DNA of 64,000 bases, taken from contig NC_056535.1 in NCBI RefSeq assembly GCF_910596095.1, forward strand, positions 2,885,001-2,949,000, in the 5' to 3' direction. Below are positions 33,026-45,131 of the stretch, one piece after another. Under the pieces are notes generated by a model, which saw nothing but the letters and a program-made list of their open reading frames with translations, was not told the origin of the DNA and did not search any database. Each line of letters starts with the position of its first letter. Positions within the stretch are counted from its first letter, which is position 1. A program made the translations under genes and the position numbers. The DNA is from Thunnus maccoyii (lineage: Eukaryota > Chordata > Actinopteri > Scombriformes > Scombridae).

Positions 33026-36000
33026 CTGAAGGGAGAGGAGGTGGAGAGGGAGGGGGAGGCCTATTTATTATGGTCCCAATAAGAAACTTAGTGTGCGGGC
33101 CTGATCTTAAAGTTACAGTTGTAGAGTTCAATTAACTAAATGTCTACACATAGGATGTGTTCAGGGACAGTGCTGCTGTGTAGGTCAGTGCTCAGAGCCC
33201 AATACACAATGATAGTGTTTCAGTGTGTAAAACTAAAGACAAGTGTAAAAATATGCTTTAGTTTGCAGCTACGCAATTTGAAACATGACCTGTTGCACAG
33301 CATGTGTAGACAGTATGGAGACGGATGACTCAAAAACTCTGGTTAAACACCTCTTGTCCAGACAAGCTTTTGAAGTTCAAAGACATAAGAAATGTAAGAC
33401 ACAAGTAGGGATCATTCTGTTGGTTTTCTGTTTTCAGAGGACATTATCTGAAAGCAAGCAACTTCACATCTTGAAAATACTTTAACTGCAGTTGGCCCCA
33501 AAAGTGTTATTTGAGTGATATTTGTCACATTTTGGCTTATTACTTTATGAGCACTCTCAGTGAACAGTACAGGTAAACATGCCAATGCCAGCTGGTGCAC
33601 TTCTGTTGTGGTGATACATGAGAATGTATCATGATGATGTACATGATCATGTTATCATAAGCGTGACCAAACAGAGAGAAAAGGTATAGAAATCAAAAAC
33701 TGAGATGCATCAAGATGCACTGACAATCGTTTTGCAAAACAGAATCTTAAATTTACGATTCATTTAATGATGCTCTGAGGGGGAGCTGTCCAAAGATTGA
33801 GAAAATAACCCAGTTTATCTCAGTATGAGCTTGAAACTTTCGATTTCTAACAGAAAGCCTGCATTAGGAGCAGGAGGTGTGGAGTTTGAAAGAAGCAGGC
33901 AGTGAGGAGGCAGGGAGGAGAGCTGCTCTCAGCCTCTGCTGCTTCACTCTAAGGTTTTTAATCTGTCTGTTCTAAGTCCTCTAACTCTATGGAAATATAA
34001 TAATAAAACACTAGAGAAGCCTTTAATTGAATTGTGATACAGCTTGAGGTTCCCATCACTAGTACTATCTATCCCTCTAACATTGGCTTGTATTAGACCA
34101 TTGCGGGCAATCTTGCAAATCAATAAGCAGGAGTGCTTTATGGCATATTTGATTTACAGAAGAGCTACTTCAATGTGATGAAGTCATTTGATTTCTTCTG
34201 TATTTAATCCAGCCTATTACAGATATTACCATCAGTTTCTTAACTGAATTTCCTGGTGATGTACTATATTATAATATTTCTAACACTAATTACTTATACT
34301 GACCCAAAGGTCTGTGAAGGAGTTCTAATCCTGTGTCCCTGCATTCATTATTTGCTCTTAATATGAAACCGCACTTGACTGTTAGCTTGTGAGTTGCTAG
34401 CACAGCAATATCTTAGTCGGAGGTGCGTATTGAAAGCTACAACTGAGACTGAAGCACAAGTCAGCTTCTACATCCCACTGGCGGGAGGACACTGGGTTCA
34501 GGGAGTTAGATGTATACCGCAGTCCTCAACTTACCAATAACACTTGAGATCAGTGATTCAACCAGGAGTGCGTGGAGAAATATGGATACTTACCACACCA
34601 TTTGAATTGTGTACGCCGCTCAGGTTGATCTTGTTCACAAAGCGGACCAGAGGGGGATACTCTGGGTATCTGGATCCACATTCTATTTTCAGACTGTATA
34701 TCCTGCCTTCATAGACAGTCTACGATTCAAAAAAGGGGGCGACAGGTTAGCTCAAAGAGTGAGTGACCAGGAAATTCTGATAGCATGTGAGGTCCATTCA
34801 TTTATAGACATTAATTAACTATATTTGTTGATTGAGCAGCTGACAAACCAAATGAAAATGATTAATGTGATTAATACATTTCATGACATGTTTAACAAAG
34901 CTGAAAGAGAACAGCTCAGGAAGCTAGGACTAATGTTACATCTTATTAAATATGGTGAACTCTTAGCAACTGGAGTTTAAATAACGGCAGTGAGCTACTT
35001 GGTTTAGCAAATTGGTTTGAGTTTGCGAGAACTAAGATCCATGTAGAGGTGAAGAGATGCACAAACATGCCATGAAGCTGAGTGAAGCTGAAGGTGGTGA
35101 TGTGTCTGTTGTTATGACGTTACAGCTTTGTAATTACGCAATTTCAGAAGCCTAAACAATACAATTAAAATGAGCCTCCAGACATGTTTAAGGACATACA
35201 AAAATCCTCTGCCGTTTGGAGGCATCAGCACAGAAGAGGTGAACATGTGACTGGTCCTTAAAAACAGCCACATATGCTCTTGACATCTAGGGAACATGCA
35301 ACCGAACTTACACTACTTTCAACCAGCAACATGCATATGACGCAGGTCTACTCAACGTGGGTTCAACTCGTACTAGACCCGTTCATGAGACAGCTGTCGT
35401 TCTGCTTCTCACTGTTAGCAGAGACTGCAGTCAAGTTCAGAAACTTCACTGATGAACCTGAGAATTACATCCAGTAACTGCAAGATAAAAGTTAGCTTTC
35501 AGTTTTGCCTCCTCTGTCTGGTCCATATGCATGCTCCCTCTCTCTTCATCACCCACGCTTTCTATTTCTCGCTCTCTCTCTCTCTCCCTCACCTTTTCTT
35601 GGCGAGTCGGTCCGATAACATTTAAAAAATCACTATCGCTGAATTTATTTCTATTCCTGGTGGGAAGCTGAGCAGCCTCCGACCCATACAGATAGACCCC
35701 TGCAGTGGGTTTAAGCTGCATCACTGGGTCAGTGTGCAACCAGTCTACCAGATAGCATCTTTAAATGCTGTCTATTTTGTTCCAGTACCACAGTGGTAAA
35801 GGAGCAACGTCGCCACATGCAATATTGCAAAAATGCAAACTAACTAGTGCATGTATGCACTTCTCTTTACTTCTAAACCACACAAGGAAGTAGTACATCA
35901 TCCTAGCTCTCTAGAGGGTAGGCTGAACCATGTAAGTGCCACTAAAGGGAGCACACCCACCCACAATGTTCCCTCTTATTGAAACAAACAAAAAAATCAT

Positions 36001-37252
36001 GCATCTTTCACCTCAAAGCTTCTAGTGCACTGCATTGGAATCTACGCAAATTCAAACACATCCAGCTCCTCGGAGTACTTTCACACTATGTAAGCATCCT
36101 ATTGGCTGCAGTAAGGACACACTCTTGTATGTGTGGGTGTTATGCAAAAAAAAAAAAAAAAAAGTTAAATGATACCACAGGCCCAACTAAGTCATAAACA
36201 AAACCATCACATCATATTGCTCCTCCTCATGTAAATCAACTAATGGCATGTTGCTGAAGAGTATTTACATTTATTAAAAATGTGTATCAGTCATTAAGCA
36301 GGAATTCAGAGCTTTGTCTTAATAGTTAAGTGACAGAGCTTTGGTTGCAAAATACCAAGAGATACCTGCACCATTCAAAACTGACTTCACCCAAACTGTA
36401 AAAAGCACCTGTCACCTGCTCCTCTTTTACTATTTTTCTCATGTGATATAAAAAAAAAACATCCACTGACAAAGAAATGCAAAAATATTTATCTTGATGT
36501 TTTGAATTGATTAGTGAATTAGAACAGTTTCTAGGTACAATAAACTGAATTGCAGCTGCATAAGTTGTATACTCACTGTCAAAGAACATTTATTAAAACG
36601 CTGCCCTTCCTGTTTCTAGTTCACCTTATTAAAGCTGATCCTCAACAAAAGGTGTGTCATTAGCTGATAAAGATTCAGCGTCATACCTTCAGCCTCATGT
36701 AACACGTGCATTTAAAGGTTTCCCTGCCCTTGCTTCTCTGTAAGTGCAGCACACCCAATCAGCCAAATACAGCGCAGCCTCTGTTCACCGTGTTTGCATT
36801 TTCTTTGCTTAATTAAACAGCTGTTGATTCAGGTCAGCACAAGCACTGTGTGCCCTTCATCTACTAGGTTTAAATGGAATGGGAGCTCTGCTCATTAAGC
36901 ATAAACATACACCACACCCATTCAGCTTTGAAGTACACTGAACATCTTCTATTATTCAATTCTTGACTATCCTGTTTAGACTGTCCCTTCGTCTTACAGA
37001 GAGATTTGATCAAGAACGCATGTCAGTCCAGTGTGATGCTGGTAGTGTGTTGGTGGAGAGAAAAGCAGCATGACGTATTAAAGCATTGCAGGCGCAGCTC
37101 ACCTTGGCGGGGCCGATAATCATGCCATTCCAGTGAGTTAACGTCATGTCGTCATCGTTTTCAAGGCCCCAGCTCACTGTACCATCTCCACCTCCCTTCT
37201 GACCTTCCTCCAGTTCCTCCAGCAGCCGAAAGCTGCGGGGAACCACGATGCC

Positions 37253-37286
<34 letters not shown>

Positions 37287-39310
37287 ATGGATAATTCAAT
37301 TAGCTTTTAATTAATCACACATTAGGAGAACATACACTCATATTATCCTGAATGACTTGCCTGAATGCTAGGCTAACCTAAAGGAAGGGATGTCAGAAAC
37401 GTCTCTAGTATCACTGACCATTTTTACAACTGATAATATCAAATTATTTTCATATTCACAGGTAAACAATATCTGGCAGTGATTCCTGCTCAGACATAGA
37501 ATCATCTATCAACCTCCTAACTGAGCCAACGTGACACAGTTTGGTATAGTTGCAAATAATGATTATTTTCATTATTGATAAATCTGACGATTATTTTCTG
37601 ATTGATCATTTTCTGATTAATTGATTGATTAATAGTTTTTCATTCTTTAACAGTGAAAATCATTGTCTTTACTGCTGGCAGAAAATGTACACAACAGCAA
37701 AAGTTAGGAAGTTAAGGGGATTTTCAGAGGTTTGTGAGACAAGACTCAATTTATTTTAATGCAGCGTCATCCCTGTTATCATTGTAGAACAATAAATCTG
37801 AACAGACTTTCTATAACAGCTGTGCAAAGCCAGAGATTCACTAAACATGTAAAACCAACCATCTAAAACTCAGATGCCACCATGTCTCTAGACAAATACA
37901 TTATCAAGGGGAGGGGGAGGGGGGGGGTCGGCTGTTACCAACACTGTGAGGTGACTTATGGATAGCTGTGACACCTCAACGGCCAAACACACATGCTGTG
38001 ACACCCTGAAGAAGTTTGAACTGATCACATTTGATTTCAGGTTTAACAACTGGGACTACTGAATTGGGTTTACACTCTTATATTATCAAATTGTTGTGAA
38101 AGCCTCAATAGGCTTAGCTATATAATGAGCCTTAATGCATGACAGCAGGGTTCCTCAGATAAACACCATTTTTCACAGTTTGACCACTGTGAGATGTTAA
38201 AGATCCTCTCTAGACCTGTTTTAAAATGTATACAAAATACTCTACTTTGAAAAAGACATTGTTTGATATGATTTTTTCCACAAAAACAGTTAAATTATCT
38301 TGTTAAAATCCTTAAAAATTACATCTACTCCTTCTCTCTCATCAAAAATTCCAGAATCTATGAAAATGCAAATATTTTTCATTTCAGAAGTTGAACAGCT
38401 GGACACAAGATGTCTTCTACTTCACTGTAAAGTCCATTTTTAGTGTACGGGCACTAGAGCTTCAAGTTTCCACATCACACTTGTGTGAGTTGAATACCAG
38501 ACCAGGACTGGCTTCAAAACTAGTTATGATGCCACAAATCAAGATACACATCTTGAAATCAGATGTTAATGAGTACAGAGAAACTTTCCACTTTGAGCAG
38601 ATGTATGTGAAAACAAACTGCACATGAAGCTCAAACTTCCAAACGTAGGAGCAAGAAGAAAAAGATGTTTTTGAGTGGAGGGGGACTTTAAATTTCTATC
38701 TATTAGAGGAGTTGCCTACTGAACTATTTAAAGTAAAAACATGTCGCTAAGGACAGGTTTCTACTTAAATAAGAAAAGATTGTTTTCAAATTGTCAAACA
38801 TTGTGTTGAGTTAAATATCTTGGGTTTGGTTGTTATTGACGAGCTACTGTTGGATGCCTTGTCTCTCCAGTTGATGAACGGAGCTGTGCTGCCAGCTAAT
38901 GTTATCTCAGGAAACTATTCATCTACCCAGCAGGCTGGTCCCGGCCGTCATCGCGGAGCTGACAGGAGGATACCGCTCACAAATGTGAACTGAGATAATA
39001 ATGTCCTCTCTTCTCTGACCGGCAAGCTCCATAATGGCACATACAGATTGCTGCAGATGTGCGAGTGCTGCTCACACACTGGGCCAGCACTGCTAGCCAC
39101 GGAGCTAGCGAGCAACGTTACGGCAGTATTTCTTAACATAGAGTGATGTTGCAGTCGAAACTGCACTACAGCTGGTCTGCTGGAGTTTGTAAAACCAATA
39201 TGTAGCTAACGCGCTATGTTTGAAATTGTGCCTCTTGAGCAAAATAAATGAAAAGATACAGTCTGAACTGTTGGTGAAGTCGGCTTACCTGATCCGGCGG
39301 CGGCCGCCAT
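32882..39310 (-). CDS. ube2v: Ubiquitin-conjugating enzyme E2 variant, UBE2V/MMS2 type (4 exons, 146 aa)
   Basis: CDS is join(32882..33025,34594..34719,37103..37251,39289..39310) on the complement, 441 bases including TGA, close to the 145-147 aa of human UBE2V1/UBE2V2. Seen: [20 protein letters not shown] at the N-terminus, [48 protein letters not shown] at the E2 active-site region, and ending QPPEGQVYN. The catalytic Cys of true E2s is absent (Val-Val-Asp in that region). Known of the family: UEVs pair with UBE2N/Ubc13 and orient the acceptor ubiquitin for Lys63-linked chains in NF-kB signalling (UBE2V1) or post-replication DNA repair (UBE2V2). Oddity: it differs from both human paralogues at many sites they share, for example [20 protein letters not shown] against [20 protein letters not shown], so it may be a third or fast-evolving copy. 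All splice junctions are GT-AG and in frame. Confidence 0.95.
34594..34719 (-). CDS. ube2v: ube2v coding exon 3
   Basis: 42 codons in phase 0, [10 protein letters not shown] through HNSNGV, between acceptor TCGTAG and donor GTAAGT. It covers the central beta-sheet of the E2 fold, with the conserved [14 protein letters not shown] and RFVNKIN segments. Confidence 0.93.
37103..37251 (-). CDS. ube2v: ube2v coding exon 2
   Basis: This 149-base exon encodes [10 protein letters not shown] through NGMIIGPAK and ends at donor GTGAGC. It carries the N-terminal helix that contacts Ubc13 in the family. Its acceptor AAG follows directly on a (TG)15 repeat with no ordinary pyrimidine tract. Its length is not a multiple of three, so skipping it would break the frame. 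Confidence 0.93.
37255..37284. repeat. (CA)15 microsatellite at the ube2v exon 2 acceptor
   Basis: Fifteen CA units on plus, which is (UG)15 in the ube2v pre-mRNA, end three bases before exon 2. The repeat takes the place of the polypyrimidine tract. Confidence 0.95.
37560..37700. repeat. Fragment of the ACTAATTGTTTCAGC repeat (inverted end)
   Basis: GATTATTTTCATTATTGATAAATCTGACGATTATTTTCTGATTGATCA is the AT-rich end of the family, here inside ube2v intron 1. Confidence 0.45.
38197..38692. mobile_element. ~500-bp TTAA-flanked MITE, full length
   Basis: Left end TTAAAGATCCTCTCTAGAC and right end GAGTGGAGGGGGACTTTAA are short imperfect inverted ends, with TTAA at both edges. The interior has no ORF of note. 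A left-end relic of the same family is at 2427. Confidence 0.65.
39289..39310 (-). CDS. ube2v: ube2v coding exon 1
   Basis: Seven codons plus one base (MAAAAGS, then G split by a phase 1 intron), followed by donor GTAAGC. The short Ala/Gly start before VPR is typical of UBE2V. The start sits in a CpG-rich stretch. Confidence 0.88.
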
Positions 39311-39313
39311 CTT
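39299..39313 (-). promoter_or_regulatory. ube2v: YY1-type motif over the ube2v start codon; CpG-rich promoter
   Basis: The minus strand reads AAAGATGGCGGC across the ATG, which matches the known YY1 consensus (AAGATGGCGGC) often found over start codons of housekeeping genes. Flanking DNA to about 39350 has GCGCGC and several CpGs. No TATA box is obvious. Binding is inferred from motif only. Confidence 0.5.
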
Positions 39314-39681
39314 TGTCACTGCTTTACGGAAGCGCGCACATAATGCGCGTGCAAGCCAAAACACCCAGTTTATTTCATGTGACGTGCTTCGTGTTATTGG
39401 TATAGTTATACATTTAAGACTAGTTAGTTCATAATTTACTGTCCTCTCCATGTCTACTGTCACTTCAAACTTTATCACGACAAAGTGTTCCTGGATTTCT
39501 GAATGAGTATCAGCTGTGGTCAAGACATTTGGACAGCAGAAGCTGAAATTATAATTAATATGGATCAGTAGCCTCTTACAATTCCTCAAAGTATGAACCA
39601 GCTCGGAGCGCCCGCTGATGGAAATGGATAATGCTGGATCGCCATCTACTGGACAAAAATGTTCTGGACTATGGACAGTGT

Positions 39682-40337
39682 TTAAAGGACAGGTTCACAA
39701 TTTTTCAAGTTTGTCTTAAAACAACAGTCAGGAGCCCAAATGAACATTTCAACATGTTTTTCTTGCCATAATCATTCCTCCTGTTCATACTGACCATTAG
39801 AAGATCCCTTCATAATGCACTTACAATGTAAGTGATGGGGGGGCAAAATCCACAGTCCTCCTTCTGTGCAAAAATGTATTTAAAAGTTTATCTGAAGCTA
39901 ATATGAAGCTTCAGCGTCCAAATGAGTCAAATCAAGTAGATATCTTTCAATGTTACAGTCTTTTTAGTGCCAAAGTCCCTCTTTTTGTCACTATACTTCC
40001 ACCGCAGCTCAACAGGGAAACACTGTCCGAGGAAACACAAAGAGGGAATTTGATGCTAAAAAGACTGTAAATGTGGCAGATATTCACTTGATATGACTAA
40101 CTCAGACTGCTGAAGACTCATATAAGCTTCACATCAACTTATAAATGCATTTTTGCACAAAATGACTGTGTGGATTTTGGCCATCACTCACATTGAAAAA
40201 ACATTTGAAAGGGATCTTTTAATAGCCAGTATGAACAGGAGGAATGATTACAGCGAGGAAAACCTCTTTCACTGATCATATGGACACTTGACTTTTGTTT
40301 TAAGGCAGATTTTAAAAAGTGTGAACCTATCCTTTAA
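39682..40337. mobile_element. 656-bp foldback MITE, nearly complete
   Basis: Begins TTAAAGGACAGGTTCACAATTTTTCAAG and ends with its imperfect reverse complement (GTGTGAACCTATCCTTTAA). The arms pair through most of the length: ATCATTCCTCCTGTTCATACTGACCATTAGAAGATCCC against GGGATCTTTTAATAGCCAGTATGAACAGGAGGAATGAT, meeting near 40010 at the CCGCAGCTCAACAGGGAAAC loop. TTAA at both edges. No ORF. Confidence 0.8.
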
Positions 40338-40780
40338 AACAACACTCAGGTGTCCATATGAACTTTGAAACAGGTTTTGCTTGCTGTAAAGTTCTCTGTT
40401 AATACTGACCATTCAGAGGTTGATTGCACCTCAGCTTTAATGTGGAATAAAATCCACAGCCTATGTCTGATTAAAAACATATTTCAGTTTAGCATTTAAC
40501 TTAGAGTAACATGAGTCTTCAGCAGTCTTAATCAAATCAGTAACAAATTCTCTCTTGCAACCTGCAACTCAGCAAGGAAACACTGTCATGCACTTTCAAA
40601 CTAAAATGAATAACTTTGGATACCCACTTGATTTAACTTAGACTGCTGCAGTTACATTTTTACACAGAAGGAGTACTGTATATTCTGTTCCCCATCACTC
40701 CCATTGGAAGCATCTGAAGAAGGGATGTTTTCATGGCCAGTATGAACAGGGGGAATGATTACAACAAGTAAAAACTGTCC
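40334..40780. mobile_element. Second, decayed foldback MITE abutting the first
   Basis: Repeats the landmarks of 39682-40337 in the same order (AACAACACTCAGG, TACTGACCATTCAGA, GCAACTCAGCAAGGAAACACTGTC, CCAGTATGAACAGGGGGAATGATTACAACAAG) with internal losses and no right terminal repeat. Its left edge is the right edge of the first copy. Confidence 0.7.
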
Positions 40781-41819
40781 AATGTACATACAGTATGTAC
40801 TGTACATGGTCTATATGTTAAAACTCAAATACAAATACTATTTTAAAACACATAGAGGTGTATGACATTATTTTAAGACAACTTATTATCACATTTGTCA
40901 GACACATTTTAAAAATGGATGGCTTACTTGTATTTGCTGTCAAGTGGGCTAATAAGTAAACACATTCTGCTTTATTAATGACTTGCAACATTTTCACATA
41001 TTTCTACTTCTTTTTTATTGAAGAAATTAATATATTTGTTGAGATTCAAGGTTAATTTTTGACCTTGGGATTTGACAACAAAACATGATCTTCATTGTTT
41101 CTTATGAATTGCTTTTCATTTTATTCATTTCAAAAATTAATTTTTAAATCAACATGGACAAATGTCCTTAAAGTGCTCTGAAAAAATGGAAAGTTGAACA
41201 TCAATAATTCAATGACAACTGGAAAATTCCATCTGCTGATAAATTGAAATTGTTTTGTCAATGAAATATTTTTTTTTATCTTTTATTGACATATCACTGA
41301 CTGTCACTACTGGTCATCATTTAGTTCGTGAACCACACTTGGGCTCATCACCTTCCCATGGAGCTCTCTCTCTCTCCCATCACAGCACGGCTGTTTTGTT
41401 GTGTTTGCTGCAGACAGTCTCACACATGCACATACATCCACACATGACTGATTACTGACTTCCACGTTTTATTTTTTGTAAATAAATATTCTTACTCACA
41501 CTTGTAAATTAGTCTGGTCTCCCATTTTGTCGCAGTCTAGTAGCCGGGCTGTGACATGGACATGTTCATTCTTGTGGCCTACATTTTCTCCAAAAGCATA
41601 TTAAAGCTGAGTTTTAAAATCATTGGTTGACATCAAGACAGGCAATTAGTGACCATGTGTGATCTACATGAAGAAATAATCATCCTCTGAGTAACCAAAG
41701 GAAATCATTTCTCCTATTTATAGAGAGCACTCCAGGGCTGCATATCTGCCAAATCATAACCCTCTATACTTTTAATGGTAGAAAGTAGCCAGGATTTCAA
41801 GAGACTGTCTAAATTCTTT

Positions 41820-42140
41820 ACTGAGCCCTGTAGACCTTTTTCACAGCAGACATTTTGACTCTTCGTAGCCGGAAAGGCACAGGTGGAACTGATGGTTAAT
41901 GGTTAATAATAAAAGTTCCATTCAAGCATCCAAGGAAGCCATACTGGTGAACCATCATGCACTATACCAGGGTCATGAACTTGGAAAAACTAAATGGGAT
42001 TCAGTGGTCATTAATGTTATTAATTGCACCTGTGTTTTTCCTGCTATGACAACTCAAAACATCTGCTGTGAATACTAGACATTATGACTTGTCATACTGG
42101 GAAAAGAACAGGTGTAACTAAATCATTCACAATGTCTCTG
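41820..42140. repeat. Interspersed repeat with partial duplication
   Basis: TTTTCACAGCAGACATTTTGACTC...GGAAAGGCACAGGTGGAACTGATG recurs as CATTATGACTTG...GGGAAAAGAACAGGTGTAACTAAATC, and AACATCTGCTGTGAATA is the inverse of the first part. Probably a rearranged MITE. Confidence 0.4.
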
Positions 42141-43957
42141 TTCCATTTAGTTGTTCCAAAGCATCACAGTGTGCACAATAGCAGAACACCAGAACTGGGA
42201 CACCCATCTGTAATGAAGTCTGTGCTACAGCAATTCTTTGAGTATGACAAGTTAAAATGTCTGCAGCAATAAAGATATGTTCCAAAAAGCAGGTTTACTG
42301 GTTCATCTGGATGTCTTTGTTGAATAAAACCCTGATATATAAAAAGAAATGTGGGTTTTACTAAGTAAAGTTAGGACTAAGTAGACCTTGGAAGAAGCCA
42401 GGGAATATTAGGGCTTGAATCACAGCCAGTCACATAGTCCATTTAATTGTGTTTGCACTATTTAACTGTGCAAAATTTCAAATGAGTTGCACTAAACTGA
42501 TGATAGGCTATTGCACTGCATCATCTTGTTGTATGTCAAATAGGACATGCTTATAATAATTAGGCAACCAGTAGGCAACCAGGATATCAAAGACAAATGA
42601 GAAACCTTATGATGGGCCTGTTAATGTGCCTTGTCTCTTATTTGGTGAATATTGGATGAAAACTGAATGATGAAAATCTTTAAGGTCTTTTAGGAAATCT
42701 CTTGATTGTATAATTGGCTACATATATCTGTCTCAAATTAAAACAGGATTAAAGATTCAAAAATGTTTTGAATCCTGGATCAGACTTCCCTGTTCAAGAG
42801 TTTGTTTCATGTAAATCCACATGGTGGCACAGCTGGATCTGGATCCACAGCAAAAACTAACAAAGCCCAACTTCCACCAAACTTTTTTTAAATTTTAGGA
42901 GATATGCAAAAGACTGTAAGAAATAGACAGAAATGGGACAGAGTTTCAAACAGGATATCTTTAACTTGTAAGTAGTATCCAATGAAAGATCTTTGTAAGG
43001 GAGGGCATTTTTTAACATTTTCTCAGGAACCACTGCACCTATTTTAATAATACAAAATATAATAGCATGATTATCCATCACTACACGAGTTTTAATGTGG
43101 ACGTCAATACAAAGGAGATCAAACATTTCTAACCACTCGAAATAATGATCAATATAAGTAATTTAGAGCATTCTGTGCATCCAAATGTATGATGCCTTGA
43201 ATGTTCTCCAGTTCAAGAGCATTCAGGACCATCTACTCATATTTTGAATATAAGACTATCATATATATGCATATGTGCTGTACATGCTATGTGTTTCTCT
43301 TTAGGGTATTGTGACCATATCAAACACACAATTAAAAAATGAATAAATAGATACTGTCGACTGTTTAGTTGGCACTAGATTCAGTTTATCCTCCATTGTC
43401 AGGAGTCATGCAGACAGTTTTGTAAACCTGTAGCATTTTTCTTCTCAGGGGTGCTGCAATGATTTTTTTTTTTTTTTTTTTAAAAAGGTCTTTCTGACTA
43501 AAACAGCCTTGGCATGATAAATATCTATACACCCTGCCATATATCAAGAACTCCTTGAATCAGTCATCCTCTCTCCGTAGAGACTAACCCTACATCTAAT
43601 CCTAATGTCAGCCTTGGATGCCAAACTTGGATCATAAATGCATACCAGGCATTTTTTCTCCAAAATATCTCTCATGAACTGTCAGTGAATGAGGAAAAGT
43701 GAAAGCAAAACTTTTAAAAAGATATACAGCTGTGGCATCTTCTGAATTTATTCTCTTAAGTTAAATCATGAGAGCAAAATAATGAACATACTGGGATGGG
43801 GGAGGTTGCCCTCTGACCCACCTCGTCCAACACCTCCCCCAGCCACCCATCGCCAACCAGCCTGCTTCCCCACCCTCCATCCCCCATCCCAGCCAGCCTG
43901 CCCGCCCAGCTCCTCTATCCACTCTACAGACAAGTTGGTTTTCAGAGTTACCGCGAG

Positions 43958-43959
<2 letters not shown>

Positions 43960-43988
<29 letters not shown>
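43960..43988. repeat. (GT)n microsatellite
   Basis: About 14 GT units next to a C/T-rich block at 43800-43925. Confidence 0.9.
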
Positions 43989-43990
<2 letters not shown>

Positions 43991-45122
43991 CTTTGGGGAT
44001 GAATGGCTCAGTGTTTTTCCTGGAGACATGAATGCAGTGTGTTGCTCCTGAGAGACAGGCATGCTCATTCACACTCTGCTTTTCCACTTTTCCAACTCAC
44101 TTCTCTTTCACCCTGCCATGAATACAGGCCTGTGCTGAGAAACACACACACACAAATCCACACAAACAGCCACACAGATTGAGGGTACCCCTAAAATTCC
44201 TGGGTATGACGGTACAATCAGCTTCAAAAAAAGTGTATTGCCCACATATTTTTATATTTATTGTACATGTTATTATGCTTGTTATTGCTGCTGGTGAACA
44301 CAGTTCTTTTCCTGAAGCTAATCTGTCAGGCAAACAGTGAATGAGTACATGCAGTCTGAGTTTGTCATATCAAGTGGATTTTGGCCTTTCATTTATTGGA
44401 TCCACTTATGTTCACTATCCAGCTTTTAGGTCAATTTTAAACAAACTGGAAGATGTTTCCAATGAAGGAACAACCAGACAGCAAGACAGAATAGAAAATA
44501 TAATTGATGGTGTACTGGCTACACTTTGAGTCACTATTAGGCTAATAATCGGTGATTGAGAATAGCAGAACAGTTGCATGCAGTATATGAAAATCTCTTG
44601 GATTATTACTTTTATTGCATCATCTCTGCTCTGTTCGTAGATCATGGAGTATTTACATGAACACCAATTATCCAGAAATATCTGGAATCTAGACTATTAT
44701 ATGAAATATTTCCATACCTGAGTTAACACTTGCCTTATTGGTAATATAGTTCAGATACATCAAATGTTTCATAAACAAGTGCCTGAATATATGAAGGTAT
44801 ACTGTATGATCTTATTATAGTGATGGTTCATTGACCTTATTACTTATATATACTCACACAATTCTGTTGCAATCTTAAGGACAAAAAAAGTTTCATATTT
44901 TGATTTCAATATCTTACTGATAAAACCTAATATATGAATATCTGAGCTGTGGTAGTACAGTGTATTGTAAGACTGGAGCAGACCCCAGTGTTGCTGTCTT
45001 GTCTTTGAACCCGGGGGGTTGGTTTTAAGAGGGGGGGCATGGTGGGTGGGGCTGAGTGATCTTTGAAGTGAGTGTGGCTTATCTAGCTTCAGTCCTCATT
45101 ACAGGAGAATTAAGAGGGGGGA

Positions 45123-45131
45123 GATAAAAGG
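45123..45131 (+). promoter_or_regulatory. Possible TATA box (GATAAAAGG)
   Basis: GATAAAAGG is followed by a GA-rich stretch, and an ATG appears 75 bases later (45198). The frame from that ATG is short. It may be an alternative upstream promoter of the suspected plus-strand gene. Weak. Confidence 0.15.

Noticed and set aside
32882..39310. Processed pseudogene of ube2v
   Set aside because: Four exons with consensus GT-AG junctions and an intact frame show a real intron-bearing gene.
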